Shown here: one piece after another, positions 27,091-34,189 of the stretch
How the letters are laid out: each line of letters opens with the position of its first letter
Numbering within the stretch: the stretch's first letter is position 1
Source of the DNA: Massilia timonae CCUG 45783
GTDB lineage: Bacteria; Pseudomonadota; Gammaproteobacteria; Burkholderiales; Burkholderiaceae_D
Direction of reading: 5' to 3'
NCBI RefSeq assembly: GCF_000315425.1
Contig: NZ_JH992922.1
Coordinates: 2,202,731-2,266,730, forward strand
Length of the DNA: 64,000 bases
Notes under the pieces: generated by a model
Database searches by the model: none
What the model saw: the letters and a program-made list of their open reading frames with translations, nothing else
What the model was told of the DNA's origin: nothing
Position numbers and translations under genes: made by a program

Positions 27091-27438
27091 TCACTTGACG
27101 ACCACCATGCGCTCAACCAGTCCAAGGTCGGTAATGGTCACCAGCACGTCGAGCGGAACGTCCGAGTCGGCGTGCAGATAGAACTCGACGCCGCCTGGCC
27201 CGCCCTCGGAATCGTGCGGTGCGATATTGGTCACGTACACGTTCGCCCGGCCCAGGTGGGGGCGTCCGGGAGAGGAATCGTGGGGATAGGCCGGGGCGCC
27301 CGGCTCGGTCTCGGCGTTCCACTCGACGGCGGTGATCATGACGGCGGAGCGCTCGCACATCTTTTGCCAGTCCCAGTTGTAATTGCATCGCACGCGGTTC
27401 TGGATGTTGCGATACAACAGTCGAATCGATTTGACCAT
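27091..27438 (-). CDS. Small protein of unknown function in the Tlde1-like cassette
   Basis: Encodes a 115-residue protein, not recognised by name. The ATG at 27438 has a strong GGAGG ribosome site; the longer frame from 27552 is unsupported. It starts with a helical, basic stretch (MVKSIRLLYRNIQNRV), then a charged segment, and a beta-rich C-terminal half (RANVYVTNIAPHD, GGVEFYLHADSDVPLDVLVTITDLG). It has no signal peptide or membrane segment. It is the first gene of the minus-strand trio, about 100 bases before the toxin. It may be an adaptor or carrier for effector delivery, but that is inferred from position only. The gene is more GC-rich than the two following genes. Confidence 0.65.
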   Translation of the reverse strand: MVKSIRLLYRNIQNRVRCNYNWDWQKMCERSAVMITAVEWNAETEPGAPAYPHDSSPGRPHLGRANVYVTNIAPHDSEGGPGGVEFYLHADSDVPLDVLVTITDLGLVERMVVVK

Positions 27439-27708
27439 GGTGTCCTCCCGGCGCCAGCGACAGGCGGCCTGTCTTGCATACTTGGACCTCTCTTCAGGGG
27501 CAAAGATCGCCCGGCCCCGGACGCCTGTTGACGACAACCCTCCGCTTGTCATCCGGTCAAAAGGTATCGCTTTTGCCGATTCCGATGAAATAGGCCCTTT
27601 TCCCCATCCTTTTCCCCTGATGGTTTCCTGAGGGCATCGTCAATAATGCTTCCTATCGATGGGCATCGTGCCCGTCATGCAGAACCAGATTGAAGCGCGG
27701 AGAACCAG

Positions 27709-29085
27709 ATGAAGGTTAAGAAATTTACGGCAGCAACGTCCCGAGATGCATTGCGCAAGGTGCGCGAAGCCCTTGGTCCGGATGCCGTCATCCTCTCCAA
27801 CCGTCCAGTCGACGGCCAGGTCGAGATCCTGGCGCTGGACAACGATGACGTGGCCTCGCTGGCCGCGCCGGCCGCCGATTCGGAAATGGCCCAGCCGGCG
27901 CCGCAACTGCAGCACTTCGACTACCTGGCCCCAATGCCGGCTGCGGCCCCCGCCGCCGCCCCGGCCTTCCTGTCGCGCCGCCTGCAGGACGCCGCCCCGG
28001 CCGCGCCCGCCGCGCCGATCGCGCCAGCCTACGCGGAAGTGGCCCCGACCTACGCCGAGCGCCGCGCCCCGGCCCCGGAGCCGACCATCGACATGAGCGC
28101 CATGACCTCGATGATGAGCGCCGCCATCGCCCAGGCCAAGGAATCGGCCGCCGCCGAGATGAACGGCATGATGAGCGAGATCCGCGGCCTGATGGAAACC
28201 CAGCTGGCCGAACTGTCGTGGAACGCCACCGCCCAGCGCGAGCCGCACAAGGCGACCGTGCTGCGCGAGATGCTGGCCGCCGGTTTCTCGGCCACCCTGG
28301 CGCGCTTCCTGATCGAAAAAATGCCGGCGACCAAGGATGCCGCGGAAGCCATGCGCTGGGTGAAGACGGTGCTGGCGCGTAACCTGACCACCATCGGCAA
28401 CGAAGACGCGCTGCTGGAGCAGGGCGGCGTGTACGCCCTGGTCGGCCCGACCGGCGTCGGCAAGACCACCACCACCGCCAAGCTGGCCGCGCGCTGCGTG
28501 ATGCGCCACGGCCCGGACAAGCTGGCCCTGATCACCACCGACGCCTACCGTATCGGCGGCCACGAGCAGCTGCGCATCTACGGCAAGATCCTGGGCGTGA
28601 TGGTGCACTCGGTGAAGGATGAGGCCGACCTGCGCATCGCCCTGAAGGAATTGCGCAACAAGCACACCGTGCTGATCGACACCATCGGCATGTCGCAGCG
28701 CGACCACATGGTGGCCGAGCAGGTCGCCATGCTGTCCGGCTCGGGCGCCGACGTGAAGCGCCTGCTGTGCCTGAACTCGACCTCGACCAACGAAACGCTG
28801 AACGAAGTGGTGCGCGCCTACCAGGGCAGCGGCCTGCACGGCGCCATCATGACCAAGATGGACGAAGCCGCATCGATCGGCGGCGTGCTCGACGTCGTGA
28901 TCCGCCAGAAGCTGAACCTGCACTACATCTCGAACGGCCAGCGCGTGCCGGAAGACCTGCACGTGGCCGACCGCAACCTGCTGGTCGACCGCGCTTTCCG
29001 CAACCGCGGCAACGGCGCAAACGAAGCCGACATGCCGCTGATGATGGCTGCGGCACAAGCCGCGCGCGAGGTGAACCGTGGCTAG
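27709..29085 (+). CDS. flhF: Flagellar biosynthesis GTPase FlhF
   Basis: Encodes a 458-residue SRP-type GTPase that places and numbers flagella at the cell pole. An N-terminal region starts MKVKKFTAATSRDALRKV, followed by an Ala/Pro-rich linker (about residues 60-130), the helical N domain (about 150-235), and the G domain. The G domain has the P-loop GPTGVGKTTTT, TTDAYRIGGHEQL and IDTIGMSQRD motifs. The gene overlaps flhG by 8 bases. It is separated from flhA by the opposite-strand cassette, which implies its own promoter in the 270-base gap upstream. No strong promoter was seen there; a GATGGGCA-TCG-TGCCCGTC inverted repeat lies at 27657-27675. Confidence 0.95.
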   Translation: MKVKKFTAATSRDALRKVREALGPDAVILSNRPVDGQVEILALDNDDVASLAAPAADSEMAQPAPQLQHFDYLAPMPAAAPAAAPAFLSRRLQDAAPAAPAAPIAPAYAEVAPTYAERRAPAPEPTIDMSAMTSMMSAAIAQAKESAAAEMNGMMSEIRGLMETQLAELSWNATAQREPHKATVLREMLAAGFSATLARFLIEKMPATKDAAEAMRWVKTVLARNLTTIGNEDALLEQGGVYALVGPTGVGKTTTTAKLAARCVMRHGPDKLALITTDAYRIGGHEQLRIYGKILGVMVHSVKDEADLRIALKELRNKHTVLIDTIGMSQRDHMVAEQVAMLSGSGADVKRLLCLNSTSTNETLNEVVRAYQGSGLHGAIMTKMDEAASIGGVLDVVIRQKLNLHYISNGQRVPEDLHVADRNLLVDRAFRNRGNGANEADMPLMMAAAQAAREVNRG

Positions 29086-29899
29086 TTTCGATTTCGACCA
29101 GGCCGAAGGCCTGCGCCGCATGCTGCAGGGCCCGCGTCCGCGCGTGGTCACCTTCCTGTCGGCCACGCCTGAAGACGACAAGGGCGCCATGCTGGTCAAC
29201 CTGGGCGCCTCGCTGGCCCAGGCCGGCAACGACGTGCTGATCGTCGACGCCTGCGAAGTGGAATACGGCGTCGCGCGCCGGCTCGGCATGAACCGGCGCG
29301 CCTCGCTGCTGCAGGTGGCGCGCCAGGAAAGCGCATTGAACCAGGTGATCCGCCCGGCGCCGCAAGGTTTTTCGGTGGTGCCGATGGGTGCGCCCGAAAC
29401 CGCAGCCGAGGCACGCCGCCTGGGCAATACCTTCGACGTGCTGGCGCTGCAAACCGGCATCGTGATCGTCGACGCCGAGCTCGGCCCGGACGGCGATTTC
29501 CCGGTGGCCTCGATGCTCGATTCCGAGATCGTGGTGCAGGTGTCCACCAGCGCGGCGTCGATCACGAACGCCTATGCGCTGATCAAGCGGCTGTCGCAGC
29601 AACTGGGCCGGCGCCCATTCGGTATCCTTGTTACCGGTGCGACAGAGGCAGAGGCCAAGGTGGTATACGATAATATGTCAGCAGCAGCAACACGTTACCT
29701 TGCCGTCAAGCTCAGTTTCATGGGCTCGGTGCCAGCCGACGAGTGCCTAGCAAGGGCCGCACGCCTGGGCCGGGCCGTGGTCGACGCCTTCCCGCTGGCC
29801 GGCGCGTCGGTGGCGTTTCGCCAGCTGGCAGGCAAGTTCGCGCTGCACGCCATGCCGCAGTTCGGCAAGCAGGGGAGCGCGGCCCACTTTGGTTCGTAA
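29078..29899 (+). CDS. flhG: MinD-like FlhG/FleN family protein with degenerate nucleotide-binding loop
   Basis: Encodes a 273-residue protein in the position of FlhG/FleN, the MinD-family ATPase that limits flagellar number by acting on FlhF. The overall fold is recognisable: GAMLVNLGASLAQAGNDVLIVDAC and IVIVDAELGPDG. However, the usual deviant Walker A (GKGGVGKT) reads SATPEDDKGAML: the signature Lys pair and the GKT are missing, and the DAD of the next motif is DAC. ATP binding is therefore doubtful, and it may act as a pseudo-ATPase or bind differently. The start overlaps flhF by 8 bases, and fliA follows 46 bases later. Confidence 0.82.
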   Translation: MASFDFDQAEGLRRMLQGPRPRVVTFLSATPEDDKGAMLVNLGASLAQAGNDVLIVDACEVEYGVARRLGMNRRASLLQVARQESALNQVIRPAPQGFSVVPMGAPETAAEARRLGNTFDVLALQTGIVIVDAELGPDGDFPVASMLDSEIVVQVSTSAASITNAYALIKRLSQQLGRRPFGILVTGATEAEAKVVYDNMSAAATRYLAVKLSFMGSVPADECLARAARLGRAVVDAFPLAGASVAFRQLAGKFALHAMPQFGKQGSAAHFGS

Positions 29900-29945
29900 T
29901 CGACATCGGCAATAGAAGACACGTAGAGAGAAGACTGACACCAGC

Positions 29946-30674
29946 ATGTACACGGTCAAAGGGAAAGCGGACAAGAATTCTTTGCTGACGGAGCATATGC
30001 CGTTGGTAAAGCGTCTTGCCCACCACATGAAGGCCAAGCTGCCGCCTTCGGTGGAGGTGGATGACCTGGTGCAAGCTGGCATGATCGGCCTGCTGGACGC
30101 CATCAACCGCTACGAAGACAACCACGGCGCGCAGTTCGAGACCTATGCGGTGCTGCGCATCCGCGGCGCCATGCTCGACGAATTGCGCAGCAGCGACTGG
30201 ATGCCGCGCAGCACGCGCCAGAACATGCGCAAGGTCGAGACCGCGATGCACGAGCTGCAGCAGCGCCTGGGCCGGCCGCCGAGCGAATCCGAAGTGGCCA
30301 AGTCGCTCAAGCTCTCGCTCGAGGATTACCAGGAGATGCTGGCCGACTCGGGCGGCCACCAGCTGGTCTATTACGAAGATTTCCACGACGACGACGGCGA
30401 CGGCAACTTCCTCGACCGCTACGCGGTGGACGACAGCGACCCCTTGCGCGGCCTGATGGAGACCGACTTCCGCCACGCGGTGATCGAGGCCATCGACAAC
30501 CTGCCGCCGCGCGAGAAACTGTTGATGGGCTTGTACTACGAAGAGGAATTGAACCTGAAGGAAATCGGCGCCGTCATGGGCGTGAGTGAATCGCGGGTGT
30601 CGCAGCTGCACACCCAGGCCGTCGCGCGCCTGCGCACCACCTTGCGAGAGCATATATGGACTGGGCCAGCGTAG
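29946..30674 (+). CDS. fliA: RNA polymerase sigma factor FliA (sigma-28)
   Basis: Encodes the 242-residue flagellar sigma factor for late flagellar and chemotaxis genes. Region 2 is visible at HMPLVKRLAHHMKAKLPPSVEVDDLVQAGMIGL (several 20-residue blocks), with the -10 recognition part RIRGAMLDELRSSDW. Region 3 is at RPPSESEVAKSL, and region 4 carries LPPREKLLMGLYYEEELNLKEIGAVMGVSESRVSQ, including the helix-turn-helix. The ring-closing partner, anti-sigma FlgM, is encoded at 57.0 kb in this window, where a near-consensus FliA promoter is also found. The gene sits between flhG and motC and overlaps motC by 19 bases. Confidence 0.95.
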   Translation: MYTVKGKADKNSLLTEHMPLVKRLAHHMKAKLPPSVEVDDLVQAGMIGLLDAINRYEDNHGAQFETYAVLRIRGAMLDELRSSDWMPRSTRQNMRKVETAMHELQQRLGRPPSESEVAKSLKLSLEDYQEMLADSGGHQLVYYEDFHDDDGDGNFLDRYAVDDSDPLRGLMETDFRHAVIEAIDNLPPREKLLMGLYYEEELNLKEIGAVMGVSESRVSQLHTQAVARLRTTLREHIWTGPA

Positions 30675-31399
30675 GCGGCCTGGTGCTGGCGATCGCCGGC
30701 ATTTTCCTCGGCTACACGCTCGACGGCGGCAAGTTTGCATCGCTGATGCAGCCGGCCGCCTTCGCCATTGTCGTGGTCGGCACTTTCGGTGCGGTGCTGC
30801 TGCAGAGCGAGACGCGCACCTTCCTGCGCGGCCTCGGCATGCTGCGCTGGGTGTTCGTGCCGCCCAAGAACGGCCGCCAGAAACTGTCGCGCGACATCAC
30901 GCTGTGGAGCCAGTCGGCGCGCCGCGACGGCCTGCTGTCGCTGGAACAGTACATGAACAAGGCCGACCCCTTCGTGGCCAAGGGCCTGCGCCTGGTGGTG
31001 GACGGCATCGCGCCGGACAAGCTGCGCAGCCTGCTGGAACACGAGATCAACGGCTATGAATTCGCCCAGCGGCAAGCGGCGCGCATCTGGGAATCGGCGG
31101 CCGGCTATGCGCCGACGATCGGCATCCTGGGCGCCGTGCTGGGCCTGATCCACGTGATGGAAAACCTGTCCGACCCGGCGCGCCTGGGCTCGGGCATCGC
31201 GGTCGCCTTCGTCTCGACCGTGTACGGCGTGGGCCTGGCCAACCTGTTCTTCTACCCGGTCGGCAACAAGCTCAAGGCGATCGTCAACGACCGGGTCTCG
31301 CAGTACGAGATCCTGGCCGAGGTGTTCGCCGATCTCGCCAGCGGCGACCACGGCCGCGTGGTCGACGAGCGCGTCGCCAGCCTGCTGGCGCGCCACTGA
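30656..31399 (+). CDS. motC: Flagellar motor stator protein MotC (MotA family)
   Basis: Encodes a 247-residue MotA/PomA-type stator subunit. It has four membrane segments (about residues 5-25, 30-50, 150-170, 183-205) and a cytoplasmic loop with charged residues (about 60-145). SGIAVAFVSTVYGVGLANLFFYPVGNKLK is the conserved C-terminal membrane region (two motif blocks). The position after fliA together with motD matches the MotCD stator of Pseudomonas rather than MotAB, which is usually near the chemotaxis genes. MotC and MotD form the ion channel that drives rotation. The start overlaps fliA by 19 bases, indicating coupling. Confidence 0.92.
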   Translation: MDWASVGGLVLAIAGIFLGYTLDGGKFASLMQPAAFAIVVVGTFGAVLLQSETRTFLRGLGMLRWVFVPPKNGRQKLSRDITLWSQSARRDGLLSLEQYMNKADPFVAKGLRLVVDGIAPDKLRSLLEHEINGYEFAQRQAARIWESAAGYAPTIGILGAVLGLIHVMENLSDPARLGSGIAVAFVSTVYGVGLANLFFYPVGNKLKAIVNDRVSQYEILAEVFADLASGDHGRVVDERVASLLARH

Positions 31400-31413
31400 C
31401 GGCAAGCGACATC

Positions 31414-32169
31414 ATGGCCCGCAAGCGCTACGACGACGACGTCCCGCAAGAGCACCACGAGCGCTGGCTGATCTCCTACGCCGACCTGATCACCTTGCTG
31501 TTCGCCTTCTTCGTGGTGATGTACGCGATCTCCATCGTCAACGAAGGCAAGTACCAGGTGCTGTCCGACGCCCTGGGCGACGCCTTTGGCGGACGCGGCG
31601 CGGCGACCCAGGTGAATACCAACGTCGAGCCGGTGCTGCCGCTGTCGCACATCATCAACCGCAAGCGCAACGAGGCCGCGCGCCGCGAGCAGGAGCGCAT
31701 GGGCGTGATGGCGCGCGAGCTGTCGGCGACCCTGCTGCCGCTGGTGAAATCGGGCCAGGTGCGGGTGACCCAGAACGCGCGCGGCGTCAGCGTCGAGATC
31801 AATGCCAGCGTGCTGTTCGAGCAGGGCGAAGCGGCGCTCGACCCGGAGGCGCGCGAAGTGCTGGGCGCGGTGGCCGGCCTGCTCAGGGACGATACCCACC
31901 GCATCGAGGTCGAGGGCCATACCGACGACGTGCCGATCGCCAGCCCGGTGTATCCGTCGAACTGGGAACTGTCGACCGCGCGCGCATCGAGCGTGGTGCG
32001 CCTGTTCATCGACAACGGCCTGCCGCCGACGCGCCTGTCGGCGATCGGCTTTGCCGACACGCGGCCGGTGGCGCCGAACACGGACGTGGCCGGACAGACC
32101 CGCAACCGGCGGGTGGCGGTGACCATCCTGGCGGCCTTGCCTGAAACAGGCGGTAACATTCTTCCCTGA
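31414..32169 (+). CDS. motD: Flagellar motor stator protein MotD (MotB family, OmpA domain)
   Basis: Encodes a 251-residue MotB-type stator subunit. A charged cytoplasmic start precedes a single membrane helix (about residues 20-40) containing the ion-binding Asp24 in the motif SYADLITLLFAFFVVMY. The periplasmic part ends in an OmpA-like peptidoglycan-binding domain with VEGHTDDVPIASPVYPSN and ELSTARASSVVRL. It anchors the stator to the cell wall. It is 14 bases after motC and followed by a good terminator at 32204-32232, which ends the flhF-flhG-fliA-motC-motD transcription unit. Confidence 0.93.
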   Translation: MARKRYDDDVPQEHHERWLISYADLITLLFAFFVVMYAISIVNEGKYQVLSDALGDAFGGRGAATQVNTNVEPVLPLSHIINRKRNEAARREQERMGVMARELSATLLPLVKSGQVRVTQNARGVSVEINASVLFEQGEAALDPEAREVLGAVAGLLRDDTHRIEVEGHTDDVPIASPVYPSNWELSTARASSVVRLFIDNGLPPTRLSAIGFADTRPVAPNTDVAGQTRNRRVAVTILAALPETGGNILP

Positions 32170-32203
32170 ACTGCAGCGATAACTCATGTCATAATCGAAA
32201 GGC

Positions 32204-32232
32204 GGTTGCCGCGCTCGCGGCAGCCCTTTTTT
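32204..32232 (+). terminator. Intrinsic terminator after motD
   Basis: GGTTGCCGC-GCTC-GCGGCAGCC forms a 9-bp stem (one G-T pair) with a 4-base loop followed by CTTTTTTG. The position 35 bases after the motD stop and the T-run make it a convincing terminator for the flagellar operon. Confidence 0.82.
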
Positions 32233-32268
32233 GAAAACCATGGTGGCCCCGTGTCGGAAGGAGGCGAG

Positions 32269-32772
32269 ATGCATGTCAAACGAAGCATGCCGGCAGCTGT
32301 GCTGGCGACGTTGCTGGCGCTGGGCGGCCTGGTCGGCGCGGTCAAGGCCGTGGAGGCCAAGGTGAACGTGCATCACCGGCTCGAGGTCGAGACCGGCGCC
32401 AAGTCGGTCAAGGTGCGGGTGCTGATCGAGAACCGCGGCGACCAGTCGGTGTGGATCCCGCGCGAGATCGCCCTGGGCGACGACCTGACCGCCCCGCGCT
32501 TCAACCTGCGCACGCCCGAGGAAGAAGTGGCCTACACCGGCCGCATGGTCAAGCGCGCCGCGCCGGGCCCGGCCGACTACCTCGAGGTCAAGCCGCAGAC
32601 CACCCACCTGAACACGATCGACATCACCCAGGCCTATGCCTTCAAGCCGGGGCAGCACAGCTACGAGATCCGCTATGCCGGGCCGTGGCTGAGTAGCCTG
32701 GGCAAACTCGATGCGGCCAGCATCAAGAGCAGTCCGGCGATTCCGGTGAAGTTTTCGTTTACGCAGCGGTAG
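32269..32772 (+). CDS. Secreted stand-alone paralogue of the M35 protease N-terminal domain
   Basis: Encodes a 167-residue secreted protein: signal peptide (about residues 1-27, MHVKRSMPAAVLATLLALGG) then a beta-sandwich-like domain. It is clearly related to the N-terminal domain of the neighbouring M35-type protease: both have a VRV.IEN/VRVTLTN strand and share KRAAPGPADY nearly exactly, with matching spacing of the following strands (IDITQAYAF / VELSRLYEM; YEIRYAG / YTIRYHS). In the protease this part precedes the catalytic domain, so a role as inhibitor, chaperone or binding module is possible. AAGGAGG at 32258 fixes the ATG. Convergent with the protease gene. Confidence 0.75.
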   Translation: MHVKRSMPAAVLATLLALGGLVGAVKAVEAKVNVHHRLEVETGAKSVKVRVLIENRGDQSVWIPREIALGDDLTAPRFNLRTPEEEVAYTGRMVKRAAPGPADYLEVKPQTTHLNTIDITQAYAFKPGQHSYEIRYAGPWLSSLGKLDAASIKSSPAIPVKFSFTQR

Positions 32773-32785
32773 AGCCTACTACCTG

Positions 32786-32823
32786 ACCGGTTGGGTGGAT
32801 GGCTCCGCCGCCACCCAACCGGT
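32786..32823. terminator. Bidirectional hairpin between convergent domain paralogue and M35 protease genes
   Basis: ACCGGTTGGGTGG and CCACCCAACCGGT form a perfect 13-bp stem around a 12-base loop containing GGCTCCGCCG. It fills the 58-base gap between two converging genes and resembles the hairpin at 5727-5757 in its central GGCTCCGCC. No T-run is present. Confidence 0.6.
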
Positions 32824-32830
32824 CCGGCCA

Positions 32831-33880
32831 TCATTGTTGCGCCGGCGTATTCTCCCCAAAATACTCATGTGAATCGGCGTTGTTGATCGCCCGCTCCGGC
32901 GCCGTGCGCGCCAGTTCGGCCGCGCCGGCCTGGCCGTACACGTGGTCGTCGGTCGCCGCCACCACGTCGAAATGGCTGAGCTCGTGCAGCAGGGTGCCGC
33001 CGCGCGAATCGGTGCCGGTCACGGCCGCGGCCCAGAACGCCCTGCACACCCACACGGTGTAGGGCCGCGCCGGGTACACATAGGCGAAATACGGTTCGTC
33101 GCAATCGCAGTCGATCTTGACGGGCTTGTTCTCGAACGCGTCCTTGATGGCCGTGAAATTGCTGGTGACCTTGGCGCCGCGCGCGGCGTCGAGGGCGCCG
33201 AACCAGGTCGTGTAGCGCTCGCCATATTGCTTGCCGGACGTCAGATAGGCGTGGCTGTCGGCCGTCATCGCGCGGCCCGCGTCCATCGCCGTCACCAATT
33301 GCTCCTGCTGGGCGTTCGAGCAGTTGGCGTAGCTCAGGCCGGCCCCGCCCGGTTCCGGCGCCATGGCGGCCGGCTTGGCGCCGCGCGGCAGGCGGCCGTC
33401 GACCCAGATGCTGACCGGCTTCGAGACCAGCTCGCCGACCACCGCCTGGACGCCGGCGCCCGGCGCCGGCATGGCCGCGCTGTGGTAGCGGATCGTGTAG
33501 CTGCCGGTCACGCTCATCTCGTACAGCCGCGACAGCTCGACCGTCTTGCTGAGCGAAGCGCCGGGATCCAGGCGCACGTAGTCCGCCGGACCGGGCGCCG
33601 CGCGCTTGATGCGCCGGCCGAGATAGCGCACCGGCTGGCCGTCGCGCCGCACCTCGAACAAGGGCGCCTCCACCCCATCCAGCGGCGTGCGCCAGCGCAG
33701 CAGGTGCTGGGCGGCGCCCGACGAATTGGTGAGCGTGACGCGCACCATCACGTCGTCGCCACGCTCGACGGTGGGCTTCACCGGCGTGACGGTGACGTCG
33801 ACGGCGGCCGCGGGGCTGCTGGACAACGCCAGCACCAGGGCTGTGGCGGCGGCCGAAGGCAAGAGAGGGTGGGGGGACAT
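32831..33880 (-). CDS. M35-type (aspzincin) secreted metalloendopeptidase
   Basis: Encodes a 349-residue secreted zinc protease. A signal peptide (about residues 1-26, ending PAAAVD) is followed by an N-terminal beta-sandwich-like domain (about 27-145) and a catalytic domain (about 165-349). HELSH at His299/Glu300/His303 supplies two zinc ligands and the catalytic Glu, and the downstream ATDDHVYG motif supplies the Asp ligand, as in deuterolysin/peptidyl-Lys endopeptidase enzymes. Several Cys (NCSNAQ, CDCDEPYFAYVYP) suggest disulfides. The ATG at 33880 has AGGAG upstream; the frame extends to 33958 without support. The gene faces a stand-alone homologue of its own N-terminal domain. Confidence 0.87.
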   Translation of the reverse strand: MSPHPLLPSAAATALVLALSSSPAAAVDVTVTPVKPTVERGDDVMVRVTLTNSSGAAQHLLRWRTPLDGVEAPLFEVRRDGQPVRYLGRRIKRAAPGPADYVRLDPGASLSKTVELSRLYEMSVTGSYTIRYHSAAMPAPGAGVQAVVGELVSKPVSIWVDGRLPRGAKPAAMAPEPGGAGLSYANCSNAQQEQLVTAMDAGRAMTADSHAYLTSGKQYGERYTTWFGALDAARGAKVTSNFTAIKDAFENKPVKIDCDCDEPYFAYVYPARPYTVWVCRAFWAAAVTGTDSRGGTLLHELSHFDVVAATDDHVYGQAGAAELARTAPERAINNADSHEYFGENTPAQQ

Positions 33881-34189
33881 GGCGGGCTCCTGAAATGATG
33901 ACGATTCCCCACTGTCACCCCATCTATGCGCTGCATCTTGTGCTGGTGCAACGTCCATCGCTTCTCGACTTAAACCAAGTTAATTGGCCGGCGAACACTA
34001 AGACAAATAAACAACAGATCGCCAGTAAGTGACAGACCGCCATGAAGCTATTTGCTATCATGCAACTAAGATATCCAGCAGGTTATTAATTCTTGGTCAA
34101 GACAGTTGACCAGAGGCGTTTCCCATGATTACCCAGATGAGAAGTGGTACGGCCAGGTCGATGCGGTTCTTGCAGGCGCGGAGGATTGC
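33881..34189. other. Divergent gap between the protease and the globin sensor gene
   Basis: About 310 bases, AT-richer than the surroundings, without a supportable gene. It must hold the promoters of the M35-type protease (minus) and the globin-coupled sensor (plus), but I found no confident -35/-10 pair or repeat. A TTG codon at 34106 opens the sensor frame, but the ATG at 34190 has the better ribosome site. Confidence 0.5.
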
